NCBI RefSeq assembly: GCF_900111405.1
Contig: NZ_FOHJ01000006.1
Location: forward strand, 1 to 64,000
Direction of reading: 5' to 3'
DNA from: Salinibacillus kushneri
GTDB lineage: Bacteria; Bacillota; Bacilli; Bacillales; Alkalibacillaceae
DNA length: 64,000 nucleotides
Made by a program: the position numbers and the translations under genes. The notes under the pieces were generated by a model. That model was given only the letters and a program-made list of their open reading frames with translations, searched no databases and was not told the DNA's origin. Below are positions 8,176 through 17,388 of this stretch, one piece after another (within the stretch, counting starts at the first letter, position 1; each line of letters begins with the position of its first letter).

Positions 8176-9717
8176 TTATAATGGCATATTCCCATGTTTC
8201 TTTTTTGGTCGCTCCTCGGTTTTATTTTTAAGCATATCTAATGATGTAATCAAAGCTTGTCTCGTTTCTCTGGGATCAATCACGTCATCTACCATTCCAA
8301 GACCTGCAGCCACATAGGGATTCGCAAATTTTTCCCGATATTCTGCTATTTTTTCCTGACGGGTTGTTTCAGGATCTTCACTTTCTTTGATTTCTTTTGC
8401 AAATATAATATTGGCAGCACCGTCTGGCCCCATAACGGCAATTTCAGCATTTGGCCATGCATAAACCAGATCCGCGCCAATTGATTTACTATTTAAAGCT
8501 ACATAGGCGCCTCCATAAGCCTTGCGTGTGATAAATGTAATTTTAGGTACAGTAGCTTCGGAGTACGCATATAAAATTTTAGCACCGTGTCGTATAATTC
8601 CACCATGCTCCTGTTTAATACCAGGAAAAAAACCTGTTACGTCTTCAAATGTAACGAGAGGGATATTAAAGGCATCACACATGCGAATAAATCTTGCCGC
8701 TTTATCACTTGAATCAATATCTAAACCACCTGCCATAAATTTAGGCTGATTACAGACAAGACCAACAACTTTTCCTTTTACGCGTGCAAAACCTACCACA
8801 ATATTTTTTGCAAAATCAGGGTGTATCTCAAAGAAGGAATCCTCGTCGACAACTTCTTCCACAATCGTTCTTACGTCATATGGACGAACAGGATCAAAAG
8901 GAATTTTATCATTTAAGTCCGCTAAGTAATCTTCTTGCCCATTGGGTTTTTTTGCTGGTGGATTCTCTTGATAATTAGATGGTAAATAGCTTATAAGTTT
9001 ACGTACATATTCCAGTGCTTTTTCTTCATTCTTTGCTTTTAAGTGGGCGTTTCCACTTTTCGTGTTATGAACAGCAGCTCCACCTAAATCTTCTGAGGAA
9101 ATTTTCTCTCCTGTTACCGTTTCAATCACTTTCGGACCCGTAATGAACATTTGAGATGTTTTTTCAACCATGATGACAAAATCAGTAATCGCCGGAGAGT
9201 ATACAGCACCACCTGCACTAGGACCCATGATTACCGATATTTGTGGAATAACTCCTGAATAAATGGAATTTCGATAAAAAACTTGTCCATATCCATCTAA
9301 AGATGCGACACCTTCCTGAATTCTCGCCCCACCTGAATCATTTAGTCCAATAAAAGGAGTCCCATTTTTAGCAGCTAAATCCATCACAGCTGCAATCTTT
9401 TTCCCATGCATCTCACCCAATGCTCCCCCGTAAACGGTAAAATCCTGCGCAAATAGATAGACATCTCGACCATCTATTTTTCCAAATCCTGTAACCACAC
9501 CCTCGCCAGGAGCATCCTTCATACCAAAATCACTCGTACGTGGTTCCATAAATGGATTCAGTTCCACAAATGATCCATCATCAAGCAAATAGTCAATCCG
9601 TTCTCTTGCTGTCATCTTTCCTTTATCACGCTGTTTTTGAATTTTTTCATCCCCGCCGCCTAGCTCAACTGTTCTTCGTTTATCATAAAGTTCATTAATT
9701 TTATCATAGATATCCAT
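8176..9717 (-). CDS. Propionyl-CoA carboxylase / methylmalonyl-CoA decarboxylase beta-type carboxyltransferase subunit (YqjD)
   Basis: This 513-aa protein has the two tandem crotonase-fold halves of a biotin-dependent carboxyltransferase. Motifs include GGARIQEGVASLDGYGQ (oxyanion-hole region, N half), MGPSAGGAVYSPA, and GGAYVALNSKSIGAD with AWPNAEIAVMGP in the C half. The family includes MmdA and PccB. No decarboxylase membrane subunit or biotin carrier gene is adjacent. With a methylmalonyl-CoA epimerase and mutase upstream, the likely job is carboxylation of propionyl-CoA with a biotin carboxylase encoded elsewhere. The direction of the reaction is inference. Its ATG overlaps the upstream stop as TAATG, and GGGGG lies 7 nt before it, so coupled translation is likely. 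Confidence 0.9.
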   Translation of the reverse strand: MDIYDKINELYDKRRTVELGGGDEKIQKQRDKGKMTARERIDYLLDDGSFVELNPFMEPRTSDFGMKDAPGEGVVTGFGKIDGRDVYLFAQDFTVYGGALGEMHGKKIAAVMDLAAKNGTPFIGLNDSGGARIQEGVASLDGYGQVFYRNSIYSGVIPQISVIMGPSAGGAVYSPAITDFVIMVEKTSQMFITGPKVIETVTGEKISSEDLGGAAVHNTKSGNAHLKAKNEEKALEYVRKLISYLPSNYQENPPAKKPNGQEDYLADLNDKIPFDPVRPYDVRTIVEEVVDEDSFFEIHPDFAKNIVVGFARVKGKVVGLVCNQPKFMAGGLDIDSSDKAARFIRMCDAFNIPLVTFEDVTGFFPGIKQEHGGIIRHGAKILYAYSEATVPKITFITRKAYGGAYVALNSKSIGADLVYAWPNAEIAVMGPDGAANIIFAKEIKESEDPETTRQEKIAEYREKFANPYVAAGLGMVDDVIDPRETRQALITSLDMLKNKTEERPKKKHGNMPL

Positions 9718-10544
9718 TATGATTCCCCCTTACGATGATGACAGAGTTCATATAAAACGCCATTTGCTGCTCTTGGATGGAGAAAAGCAATTTCAGCTCC
9801 ATTAGCTCCTTCTTTTGGCTCTTCATTAATTAGTGGAACGTCCTGGTCACGATAGTGCTGTAAACGATCTTTTAAATCACTCACTTCTAAAGCAATATGG
9901 TGAATGCCCTCACCCTTTTTCTCCACAAATTTATAAATTGGAGATTGTTCAGATAACGGTTCTAACAACTCAATCGATGTTTCTCCAATTTCAAAAAAGG
10001 CGACCTTCACTCCTTCAGATGGGACTTCCTCTACTCCTTTTAAGTTCAGTCCTAAAATTTGATCATAAAAGGGAATGGTTTTTTCCAGACTTTTCACTGC
10101 AATACCAATGTGGGATATTTTTTCTGGTGGTGTTGTTTCTTTCACCTCTTCCGGTGTAACCAGTTGCTTAATATATGCAGCAATGTATTCTGTCGGAGTC
10201 CCAGGTGTAAAAACTTTTTGAACCCCTTTTTCTTCTAAAAAAGGAATATCCTCTGCCGGAATGACACCACCTCCAATAACGGGGATGTCCTCTGCCTGTC
10301 TTTCTTTTAATTGTTCTACAACCTTAGGAAATAAAGAACGATGAGCACCAGATAATGAAGAAAGGCCAATAACATCTACATCCTCCTGAACAGCAGCTTG
10401 AGCAATTTGAGCCGGTGACTGCCGTAAGCCTGTATAAATCACTTCCATTCCATGATCACGTAAAGTTTGGGCAATAATAAGTGCTCCCCGGTCATGACCA
10501 TCAAGTCCTGGTTTCGCAATCAATGCTCGAATTTTTTTACCCAT
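9717..10544 (-). CDS. Fusion of methylmalonyl-CoA mutase B12-binding domain and methylmalonyl-CoA epimerase
   Basis: This 275-aa protein joins two enzyme modules. Residues 1-130 form a cobalamin-binding domain with the DxHxxG signature (D15, H17, G20 in GLDGHDRG); H17 would be the lower axial cobalt ligand, and downstream glycines (VIGGGVIP) line the nucleotide tail. After a short Thr/Pro/Glu linker, about 135-275 form a glyoxalase-fold (VOC) methylmalonyl-CoA epimerase, with ISHIGIAV, GIHHIALEV and ELCHH motifs carrying metal ligands. The open frame extends to 10574, but GGGGAG lies 6 nt before the ATG at 10544 and no SD precedes 10574. It lies between the mutase large subunit and the carboxylase, so three consecutive steps are linked. 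Confidence 0.88.
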   Translation of the reverse strand: MGKKIRALIAKPGLDGHDRGALIIAQTLRDHGMEVIYTGLRQSPAQIAQAAVQEDVDVIGLSSLSGAHRSLFPKVVEQLKERQAEDIPVIGGGVIPAEDIPFLEEKGVQKVFTPGTPTEYIAAYIKQLVTPEEVKETTPPEKISHIGIAVKSLEKTIPFYDQILGLNLKGVEEVPSEGVKVAFFEIGETSIELLEPLSEQSPIYKFVEKKGEGIHHIALEVSDLKDRLQHYRDQDVPLINEEPKEGANGAEIAFLHPRAANGVLYELCHHRKGES

Positions 10545-10587
10545 ATACTTATCTCCCCTTTTGTATCCTTCCATGATTATTCAATGT

Positions 10588-12228
10588 TCAGCCAACATAT
10601 TCACCAAATTGATTTCTTAAAACATTACAAATTTCACCTACGGATGCATAGGCTTTGACAGCCTCTAAAATATACGGAATCAAATTTTCATTCGAATTTT
10701 TTGCAGCTTTTTCTAGTCTTGTTAATGTTTTATTTACAATTTCCTGATCTCGTTTCGCTTTGACATCCTTCAAGCTATTTATTTGATTACGTTCAAGTTT
10801 TTCATCCACTTTTAGTAAATCTGGATGGAGCTCTTCATCTACTTCAAACTGATTTAATCCCACCACAATTTCCTCTTTATTTTCCATTTTTTTCTGTGTT
10901 TCATAGGCTGCTTGATGAATTTCCCTTTGCATATATCCTTCCTCTACCGCCTGTACAGCTCCGCCAAACTCTTCTATTTTACCGAGGTATTTCTCGACCT
11001 CTTCTTCCATTTGATCCATTAAAGATTCCACATAATAGGAGCCGGCTATGGGATCGACAGTATCAGCAACCCCACTTTCATGCGCTATAATCTGCTGGGT
11101 GCGAAGAGCAATCCGAGCGGACTCTTCAGTCGGTAAAGCTAAAGCTTCGTCCCTGGAATTTGTATGTAAGCTTTGTGTTCCACCTAATACTGCTGAAAGC
11201 GCTTGTAAAGTAACCCGAACAATATTGTTATCAGGCTGTTGGGCTGTAAGGGTCGATCCGCCTGTTTGTGTATGAAAACGCAGCTTCCAGCTTTTTGGAT
11301 TTTTTGCCCCATACTTTTCCCTCATAATTTTGGCCCATAATCTTCTGGCCACTCTAAACTTAGCAATTTCTTCAAAAAAGTTATTGTGTGCGTTAAAAAA
11401 GAAGGCTAAACGGGGGGCAAACTGATCAATTTCGAGCCCGCTTTCTAAGGCAGCATCTACATAAGCCATACCATTAGCCAGTGTAAAAGCAACTTCCTGT
11501 ACAGCAGTGGAACCCGCTTCTCGAATGTGGTAGCCGGAAATACTAATAGTATTAAATTTCGGTACGTACTGCTCACAATACTTAAAAATATTGGTAATCA
11601 GTCGCATAGAAGGTTTTGGAGGAAAAATATAAGTTCCCCTTGCGATATATTCCTTCAAAATGTCATTTTGTATAGTCCCAGTCAAAGATTCCTTAGCTAC
11701 ACCTTGTTTTTCGCCAACAGCTATGTACATACATAACAAAACGGATGCTGGAGCATTGATTGTCATTGAAGTACTAACCTGATTCAATGGAATTCCTTCT
11801 AATAAATCCTCCATATCCTGAAGCGTATCAATCGCAACACCTACTTTTCCTACTTCTCCGTCTGACATGGGATCATCGGAGTCATAGCCAATTTGGGTTG
11901 GTAAGTCAAACGCAACGGAAAGGCCCGTTTGTCCCTGCTCTAATAAATACCGAAAACGCTCGTTTGTTTCCTTTGCTGAGCCAAAACCTGCATACTGACG
12001 CATCGTCCAGAAACGGCTTCGATACATGGTTGGCTGTATTCCTCTTGTATAAGGGTATTGCCCTGGAAATCCCAATTTTTCTACATATTTTTCATCTTCC
12101 TTTTCTGGTAAATATAATCTATCAACTTCTATATCAGAGCTGGTTGTAAATGTTTCTTTTCGTTCCGGAAAACGTTGGACTGTTTTGTTAACTGCTTCTT
12201 CCCATTCTTGTTTTGGATTCTTTGTCAT
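10588..12228 (-). CDS. Methylmalonyl-CoA mutase large subunit (split, archaeal-type)
   Basis: This 546-aa protein is the substrate-binding TIM-barrel subunit of an adenosylcobalamin-dependent acyl-CoA mutase, lacking its own B12 domain. Motifs include [38 protein letters not shown] and [16 protein letters not shown]69 (in TMY) and R209 (in PSMR) match the residues known to favour methylmalonyl-CoA; isobutyryl-CoA mutases usually have Phe and Gln there. The B12 domain is supplied by the next gene downstream, fused to the epimerase. The product would be succinyl-CoA. A strong GAAGGAGG site precedes the ATG at 12228. The 228-nt gap upstream probably holds the promoter, but I could not fix boxes with confidence. 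Confidence 0.92.
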   Translation of the reverse strand: MTKNPKQEWEEAVNKTVQRFPERKETFTTSSDIEVDRLYLPEKEDEKYVEKLGFPGQYPYTRGIQPTMYRSRFWTMRQYAGFGSAKETNERFRYLLEQGQTGLSVAFDLPTQIGYDSDDPMSDGEVGKVGVAIDTLQDMEDLLEGIPLNQVSTSMTINAPASVLLCMYIAVGEKQGVAKESLTGTIQNDILKEYIARGTYIFPPKPSMRLITNIFKYCEQYVPKFNTISISGYHIREAGSTAVQEVAFTLANGMAYVDAALESGLEIDQFAPRLAFFFNAHNNFFEEIAKFRVARRLWAKIMREKYGAKNPKSWKLRFHTQTGGSTLTAQQPDNNIVRVTLQALSAVLGGTQSLHTNSRDEALALPTEESARIALRTQQIIAHESGVADTVDPIAGSYYVESLMDQMEEEVEKYLGKIEEFGGAVQAVEEGYMQREIHQAAYETQKKMENKEEIVVGLNQFEVDEELHPDLLKVDEKLERNQINSLKDVKAKRDQEIVNKTLTRLEKAAKNSNENLIPYILEAVKAYASVGEICNVLRNQFGEYVG

Positions 12229-12379
12229 TATGGAACCTCCTTCGCGTTGTCCTAATCTTATTTATTTCGATAAAAAATGAAATATTCCTACTATTCAGAG
12301 GAAAACAATCTTCATTTTTGAAAAAATGTTTATTTTACGAGTGAAATGAAAAACCTGGACAAACTGTTTCGTAAGTAAA

Positions 12380-12434
12380 CAAAACCAAGGTGTCTCTTTA
12401 CATGAAACAGGTTTCCATGTACTTGAGACACCTT
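12380..12434 (-). terminator. Terminator after the acyl-CoA dehydrogenase gene
   Basis: The 10-bp inverted repeat AAGGTGTCTC (12387-12396) and GAGACACCTT (12425-12434), with an additional inner TACATG/CATGTA pairing, reads on the minus strand into GGTTTTGTTT. It separates the 12.5-20 kb acyl-CoA cluster from the mutase operon. Confidence 0.75.
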
Positions 12435-12456
12435 CCCTTTCAGTGCTTCTGTTTCT

Positions 12457-13602
12457 TTATAGACCCATATTTTTCGCAATAATCGTTTTCATAATTTCAT
12501 TTGTACCTGCATAAATCGAAGTGACAGCAACATCCCGATATCTTCTGGCAATTTCATACTCTTCCATATAGCCGTACCCTCCATGGAGCTGCATGCAATC
12601 AACCGCCACTTTTTGTGCGAGCTCTGTTGTCCACCATTTCGCCATGGATACTTCATCAACAATATCTGCCCCAGCCATATGTTCCTCCACCAAACGATCT
12701 ACAAACGTCTTTCCAATTTCCAGTTCCGTTTGCATTTCAGCCAGCTTAAACTGAGTGTTTTGAAATTTACTTAACGTTCTGCCGAATGCTTTTCGCTGTT
12801 TCACATATTCAAGCGTTAATGCAACCATCTGCTCAATGGATGCTATTGTTTGAATAGCTACCATCAAACGTTCCTGTTGTAGCTTTTCCATCAAATAATA
12901 GAATCCTTCTCCTTCATCTCCTAATAGATTACTAGCAGGAACCCTTGCATCTTCAAAAATTAACTCACTCGTATCGTTTGCATGCTGACCGACTTTGGTA
13001 AGTTTTTTCCCTCGTTTAAACCCAGGTGTGTCTTTTTCAACTACAAGAAGACTAATTCCTTTATGCGGAGGGTTGACCTTGGGATCAGTTTTGCAGACGA
13101 CTACAATTAAATCCGCCGAATATCCATTGGTAATAAAGGTTTTTTCTCCATTAACAAGGTAATCATCTCCGTCTCTTATGGCTGTGGTTTTCACAGACGC
13201 TAAATCAGAACCTGCACCAGGCTCTGTCATCGCGATTGCAGAAATCATTTCACCTGTTGTTGACTTGGGTAACCAGCGATTTTTCTGTTCTTCACTTCCA
13301 AAGGATTCAATATAAGGAATAACGATATCATTATGAAGCCCCAGCCCTGTCATACCTGTACCAATTTTCTCAAACTCCTCTGATAACACCACAGAGTAAC
13401 TGAAATCTGCATTCAAACCACCATATTTTTCATCAACCTGAGGACATAAAAACCCTTGTTTTCCCGCTTTTTCCCAAAAAGAACGTGGTACTTGCTTGTT
13501 CTTTTCCCACTGTTCATAATAAGGAGCAGCTTCTTTTTCAAGAAACTTTTGCAAGGACTCTCTGAAAATTTCATGCTCCTCCTTTAGATAACCTCTATTC
13601 AT
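12457..13602 (-). CDS. Acyl-CoA dehydrogenase (long-chain type active-site layout)
   Basis: This 381-aa flavoprotein has the acyl-CoA dehydrogenase fold, with FAD/substrate motifs AIAMTEPGAGSDLASV and TFITNGYSADL, and the C-terminal helical bundle around RKAFGRTLSKFQ and MQLHGGYGYMEEY. The usual medium-chain catalytic position reads YAGTNEIMK, with Ala instead of Glu. An alternative glutamate is present in QQERLMVA, as in long-chain and isovaleryl-type enzymes, so it is probably active. The open frame reaches 13635, but AGGAGG 7 nt before the ATG at 13602 fixes the start. It lies directly downstream of a (broken) phosphotransferase gene, a pairing also known from ACAD10/11 and LvaA/LvaC systems. 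Substrate is inferred only. Confidence 0.88.
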   Translation of the reverse strand: MNRGYLKEEHEIFRESLQKFLEKEAAPYYEQWEKNKQVPRSFWEKAGKQGFLCPQVDEKYGGLNADFSYSVVLSEEFEKIGTGMTGLGLHNDIVIPYIESFGSEEQKNRWLPKSTTGEMISAIAMTEPGAGSDLASVKTTAIRDGDDYLVNGEKTFITNGYSADLIVVVCKTDPKVNPPHKGISLLVVEKDTPGFKRGKKLTKVGQHANDTSELIFEDARVPASNLLGDEGEGFYYLMEKLQQERLMVAIQTIASIEQMVALTLEYVKQRKAFGRTLSKFQNTQFKLAEMQTELEIGKTFVDRLVEEHMAGADIVDEVSMAKWWTTELAQKVAVDCMQLHGGYGYMEEYEIARRYRDVAVTSIYAGTNEIMKTIIAKNMGL

Positions 13603-13647
13603 AAAAGGGCCTCCTGTTTTTACTTTAAATTTCAAATCAAACGAAAA

Positions 13648-14698
13648 CTAAAGGAGTTTATTATTCTTTGCATCTTCAGCGCGTGCAATTAGATTGGCTA
13701 CACCTACATTTAAGAAAGCAAAACGATCATCCTTAACCTCCCCTATTTTCCAGCGATAGTAAAGCTGTTGGAGGATACCGGCTAATTTATAAAAGCCTAA
13801 TGTTAAATAAAAGTTGATATTGGATACATCTCTTCCTGTAAGTTGTGTATATCTTTCTAACAATGCTCTTCTACTATAAAATCCAGGTTTATCTGTGACT
13901 GATGTAATACCTAGCGGGGGATCATCCTTCTCTATCCAGTAAACTAATGCAGAACCGAGATCTGCTAATGGATCACCTATTGTAGCTAACTCCCAATCAA
14001 ATACACCAATAACCGTGTCAGGATTTTGAGGATCAAACATCATATTATTTAATTTAAAATCATTGTGTACAATAGTTACCTCTTCATTAGAAGGAATATG
14101 ATCCATAAGCCATTTTTCAACTGAATCGATATATTTTATCTCTTCTGTTTTCGATCTTTCATGTCTTTTTATCCAACCATAAACCTGGCGGGATAAATAA
14201 CCATCAGGTTTTCCGATGCTTTCCAGATGTTCCTTCTGATAATCTACTTTCTGTAATTGTACAAGTGATTGAATCACAGCCTCAGATATTTGCTGGCAGG
14301 TATTTTCTGTATCTTCAAATTGATTTGGAAGTTTATCATCGATTACGACACCATTCCGTTTTTCCATGATGTAAAAGTGTTTATCCATAATAGCAGGGTC
14401 CTCACAATAAATATATGGCCTGGGTGCTAATGGAAACGCCGGATGTATTTTTTTTCAACAGATTGAATTCCCGTTTCATATCATGAGCCTTAGGTGGTGT
14501 ATAGCCAAATGGGGGTCTTCTTAATACTGCTTCCCAATCACCAATTTGAATGGAATAGGTTAAATTGGAGTACCCCTCTGTAAATGGCCGCACCTCCAAT
14601 GGACGATTGGGGAGATTTTTAATATGGGAACGTAAGAATTGTTCCACTTTCACCCAATCAATCTCAAGATTGGCTTTTTCCTCCTTAATTGCACACAC
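13648..14698 (-). pseudogene. Frameshifted kinase-like phosphotransferase (APH / ACAD10-11 N-domain family)
   Basis: Two adjacent frames together make one protein of about 350 aa. The 98-aa upstream part (14402-14698) carries the N-lobe (LTYSIQIGDWEAVLRRPP). The downstream part (13648 to about 14450) carries the catalytic loop VHNDFKLNNMMFD and metal loop VFDWELATIGDPLADLG. They are joined by a run of eight A's on the coding strand (14448-14455). Deleting one A restores the reading through KKIHPAFPLAPRPYIYCED and on to MDKHFYIMEK. The 5' end is also poor: the only frame-consistent start is a GTG at 14698 beside a seven-G run, and the AAGGAGG lies inside the frame with no start after it. It is probably inactivated, although an assembly error or slippage at A8 is possible. 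Confidence 0.8.
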
Positions 14699-14727
14699 CC
14701 CCCCGGCATAATCTTAAAAACCTACAT

Positions 14728-15717
14728 TCACTTAACTACATCCTTTCCCCATTTTTCCTTAGAAACGTTCTCCAACGCCTTCTGGTAATCCGCTTTTAAT
14801 TCGTCAACAATTTCTGATACCGATTGGGTCGCATTTATGGAACCTACTCCCTGGCCGGCTCCCCAAACATCTTTCCATGCTTTTACTTCTTTGTTTCGTA
14901 ATTCTGAGAAATCAATTTGTTCCTTTTTCTTGAGATTGCCAGGATCTAAACCGGCTTTTTCGATACTTGGAATGAGATAATTGGCATTCACTCCGCTGAA
15001 GGCATCTGTGTAGATAATATCTTCAATAGACGAGTCTACAATCATTTCTTTATAATCATCCTGCGCTGAGCTTTCTTTTGCTGGAATAAATCGTGTTCCT
15101 ATATAGGAGAAATCTGCGCCCAGTACTTCAGTGGCGAGTATATCCTCTCCTTTTGTCATCCCTCCCGATAAAGCAATTGGACCATCAAAGAATTCCCGTA
15201 CTTCATGTACAAAAGAAATCGGATTAAACGTACCAGCATGACCTCCTGCACCACTGGCTACAAGAACGAGACCATCTGCACCTTTTTCAATCGCTTTTTT
15301 CGCATATTTAATATTAATGACATCGGAAAACACAACTCCACCATAGTCATGAACCACATTAGCCACCGGTCCCGGATCTCCTAAGGATGTAATAACGACT
15401 GGGGGCTGGTATTTTTCAATCATTTTCAGATCTTCTACATAGCGCTTGTTAGAGCTGTGTACAATAAAATTAATTCCCCATGGCCCTATTTTCCGTTGAG
15501 GATTTTCCTGTTTTAAGCGATGGAGTTCAGAAGTGATTTCTTTCATCCAGTCTTCTAAAATTTCTCCTGTTCGAGCGTTTAATGCAGGAAAAGTGCTAAT
15601 CACTCCCGATGCACACCCATTGACAACCATTTTTGGATTATTAATTAAAAACATAGGTGCAATCATTACAGGTATTTCTACTGATTCCTTTAATTTTTTA
15701 ACGGTTTGATTAGTCAT
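14728..15717 (-). CDS. Nitronate monooxygenase-like FMN enzyme
   Basis: This 329-aa TIM-barrel flavoprotein belongs to the 2-nitropropane dioxygenase/nitronate monooxygenase family. Visible motifs are the N-terminal IPVMIAPMFLI strand, GADGLVLVASGAGGHAGTFN (phosphate-binding and active-site loop), IALSGGMTKGEDILA, and ADFSYIGTRFIPAKES. Members inside acyl-CoA catabolic operons are common and their true substrates are mostly unknown, so the catalytic name is a family label. GGTGATG precedes the ATG. It lies between the broken phosphotransferase and a hydratase remnant. Confidence 0.85.
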   Translation of the reverse strand: MTNQTVKKLKESVEIPVMIAPMFLINNPKMVVNGCASGVISTFPALNARTGEILEDWMKEITSELHRLKQENPQRKIGPWGINFIVHSSNKRYVEDLKMIEKYQPPVVITSLGDPGPVANVVHDYGGVVFSDVINIKYAKKAIEKGADGLVLVASGAGGHAGTFNPISFVHEVREFFDGPIALSGGMTKGEDILATEVLGADFSYIGTRFIPAKESSAQDDYKEMIVDSSIEDIIYTDAFSGVNANYLIPSIEKAGLDPGNLKKKEQIDFSELRNKEVKAWKDVWGAGQGVGSINATQSVSEIVDELKADYQKALENVSKEKWGKDVVK

Positions 15718-15733
15718 TTACATCACCTTTCTG

Positions 15734-15967
15734 TCATTTCATTATGATTTTGATATATCGAAAATGCACGAGGGTATTATGGATGCGTAAACTAATTTTT
15801 TGCTTTTCAATAAATGCACGCACTCCCTCTTTTACATCCTTTGGTTTAAACAGATTAGAAAACCATTGCTTCCCAAGAGATATCCCTTCAATTAACGATT
15901 TCTTACTGCCTTCATTAACTAGGCGCTTAATTCGGCTTAACGCTTCAAAAGGCTGGTTGACTAATTT
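15734..15967 (-). pseudogene. Enoyl-CoA hydratase C-terminal remnant
   Basis: The 332-nt gap between the nitronate monooxygenase gene and the CaiB gene contains a minus-strand open stretch of about 75 codons. It reads NQPFEALSRIKRLV, then GISLGKQWFSNLF, then DVKEGVRAFIEKQK. This is the C-terminal third of a crotonase-family enoyl-CoA hydratase, with the EG-AFIEK ending typical of the family. There is no start codon or ribosome binding site, the N-terminal two thirds with the active site are missing, and the extreme C-terminus is altered. It is a deletion remnant. Confidence 0.7.
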
Positions 15968-16049
15968 TTAGGTCAGGTCTACTATAGTTTCTTTATCCTC
16001 TCCTTTCTTTGCCACTTAATGAACAAACTCTCCTCTCTTTTTTGTATGT

Positions 16050-17189
16050 CTATTCTTTTTGCAAACCAAATTTCTTTAAAGTTTCGTTCGTATGCTCACC
16101 GAGTTCTGGCGCTTTCGTGCGGATTGTTCCAGGTGTTTCAGATAACTTTATGGGGATACCTAGATGCTGCAGTGTTTCTTCTTGTTGAGGAGTGCTTTGT
16201 ATCATTTGGCGGGACAAAACTTGTGGATTAGTTATTACTTCATTAAATGTTAGAACTGGAGCGACACAAGCCTCCTGATTATTAAATTCCTCCATCCAAT
16301 CATGTAAGGTCTTCTTTTGTATAATCTTTTGTATTTCTTTCTTCATCACATTTTGTTCATTCGTGGATTCTCCCAATTTAGGAATAAACTCTTCTTTGCC
16401 AATGGTTTTACAAAATGTTGACCAGAACTTTGGCTCAAGAGCTCCAACGGATAGCCAACGTTGATCTTTGGTTTGATAAACTTCATAGCAGGCAAGGGCT
16501 CCACTCAATGGCTGTTTTCCTCTTTTCGGCTGTACTTGATTTGTTAAAAAACCAGGAAGTAATGTTTGCAGCCAAGAAAGAACACCATCTAACATAGAAA
16601 CATCAACGAATTGTCCTCTTCCAGACCTCTCTCTTTCAAGTAAAGCAAGCAATATACCAATTGTAGCCGGGAGAGCACCTCCGCCAATATCTGCAATTTG
16701 CGCCGCTGGTACTGTAGGCTTTTGATCCTTTTCACCCATTACATCTAATAAACCGGCATAACTGATATAATTAATATCATGACCTGGTTTCTCTTTATAA
16801 GGACCGGTTTGACCATGGCCTGTAATCGCACAATAAATCAATTCAGGATTGATCCTTTTTAACCGGTTATAATTCAAGCCAAGTTTCTCCATGACACCTG
16901 GTCGAAAGGATTCCACTACAACATCGGCTTTCTCAACTAAATGAAAAAAGTATTGTTTTTCTTCATCACTTTTTAAATTTAAACAAACACTTTTCTTATT
17001 TCTGTTTAATGAATGAAAGAAGGCACTATTCTCATCTACTTTTGGTTCTTGTGCTCTTGCATAATCCCCCTTCATCGGATCTTCTACTTTAATAACCTCC
17101 GCCCCAAAATCAGCTAATAGCATCGTACAGTACGGACCTGGCAATAAGCGTGTTAAGTCAAGAACACGAATGGACTTTAATGGCACCAT
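16050..17189 (-). CDS. CaiB/BaiF family III CoA-transferase
   Basis: This 379-aa protein matches family III CoA transferases and alpha-methylacyl-CoA racemases. The N-terminus has IRVLDLTRLLPGPYCTMLLADFGAEVIKVE, a typical CoA-binding opening. The conserved GHDINYISYAGLL contains the aspartate that forms the acyl intermediate in this family. It could move CoA between acids or epimerise a 2-methylacyl-CoA; the family motif cannot separate the two. GGAGG lies 5 nt before the ATG. It sits in the same direction as the thiolase and SDR genes upstream and would act in the same acyl-CoA pathway. Confidence 0.85.
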   Translation of the reverse strand: MVPLKSIRVLDLTRLLPGPYCTMLLADFGAEVIKVEDPMKGDYARAQEPKVDENSAFFHSLNRNKKSVCLNLKSDEEKQYFFHLVEKADVVVESFRPGVMEKLGLNYNRLKRINPELIYCAITGHGQTGPYKEKPGHDINYISYAGLLDVMGEKDQKPTVPAAQIADIGGGALPATIGILLALLERERSGRGQFVDVSMLDGVLSWLQTLLPGFLTNQVQPKRGKQPLSGALACYEVYQTKDQRWLSVGALEPKFWSTFCKTIGKEEFIPKLGESTNEQNVMKKEIQKIIQKKTLHDWMEEFNNQEACVAPVLTFNEVITNPQVLSRQMIQSTPQQEETLQHLGIPIKLSETPGTIRTKAPELGEHTNETLKKFGLQKE

Positions 17190-17388
17190 TTAGTCCTCCT
17201 TACTTTCCGTTTTGCTCTTTTAATAAAGATTGTTTTCTGCATTAAGTGAGAGGGACGAAAGAGGCAAACACACGCTCCGCATTGGCCTTCCTGATTGCCC
17301 CTCACTACGGGGATCACCTATTTCTATTTGCTTAACCAACTTAAGTTCTTCAGCTAAAAAACAACAAACTTTTAGAATACAGAATCTA

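Noticed and set aside
8157-8179. Hairpin ATAAGTC/GACTTAT as terminator of the carboxylase operon
   Set aside because: The stem is only 7 bp, overlaps the stop codon, and the T-run is seven bases away. Support is too weak for a feature.
12229-12380. Possible cobalamin riboswitch upstream of the mutase gene
   Set aside because: No B12-box-like sequence or long structured leader is seen.
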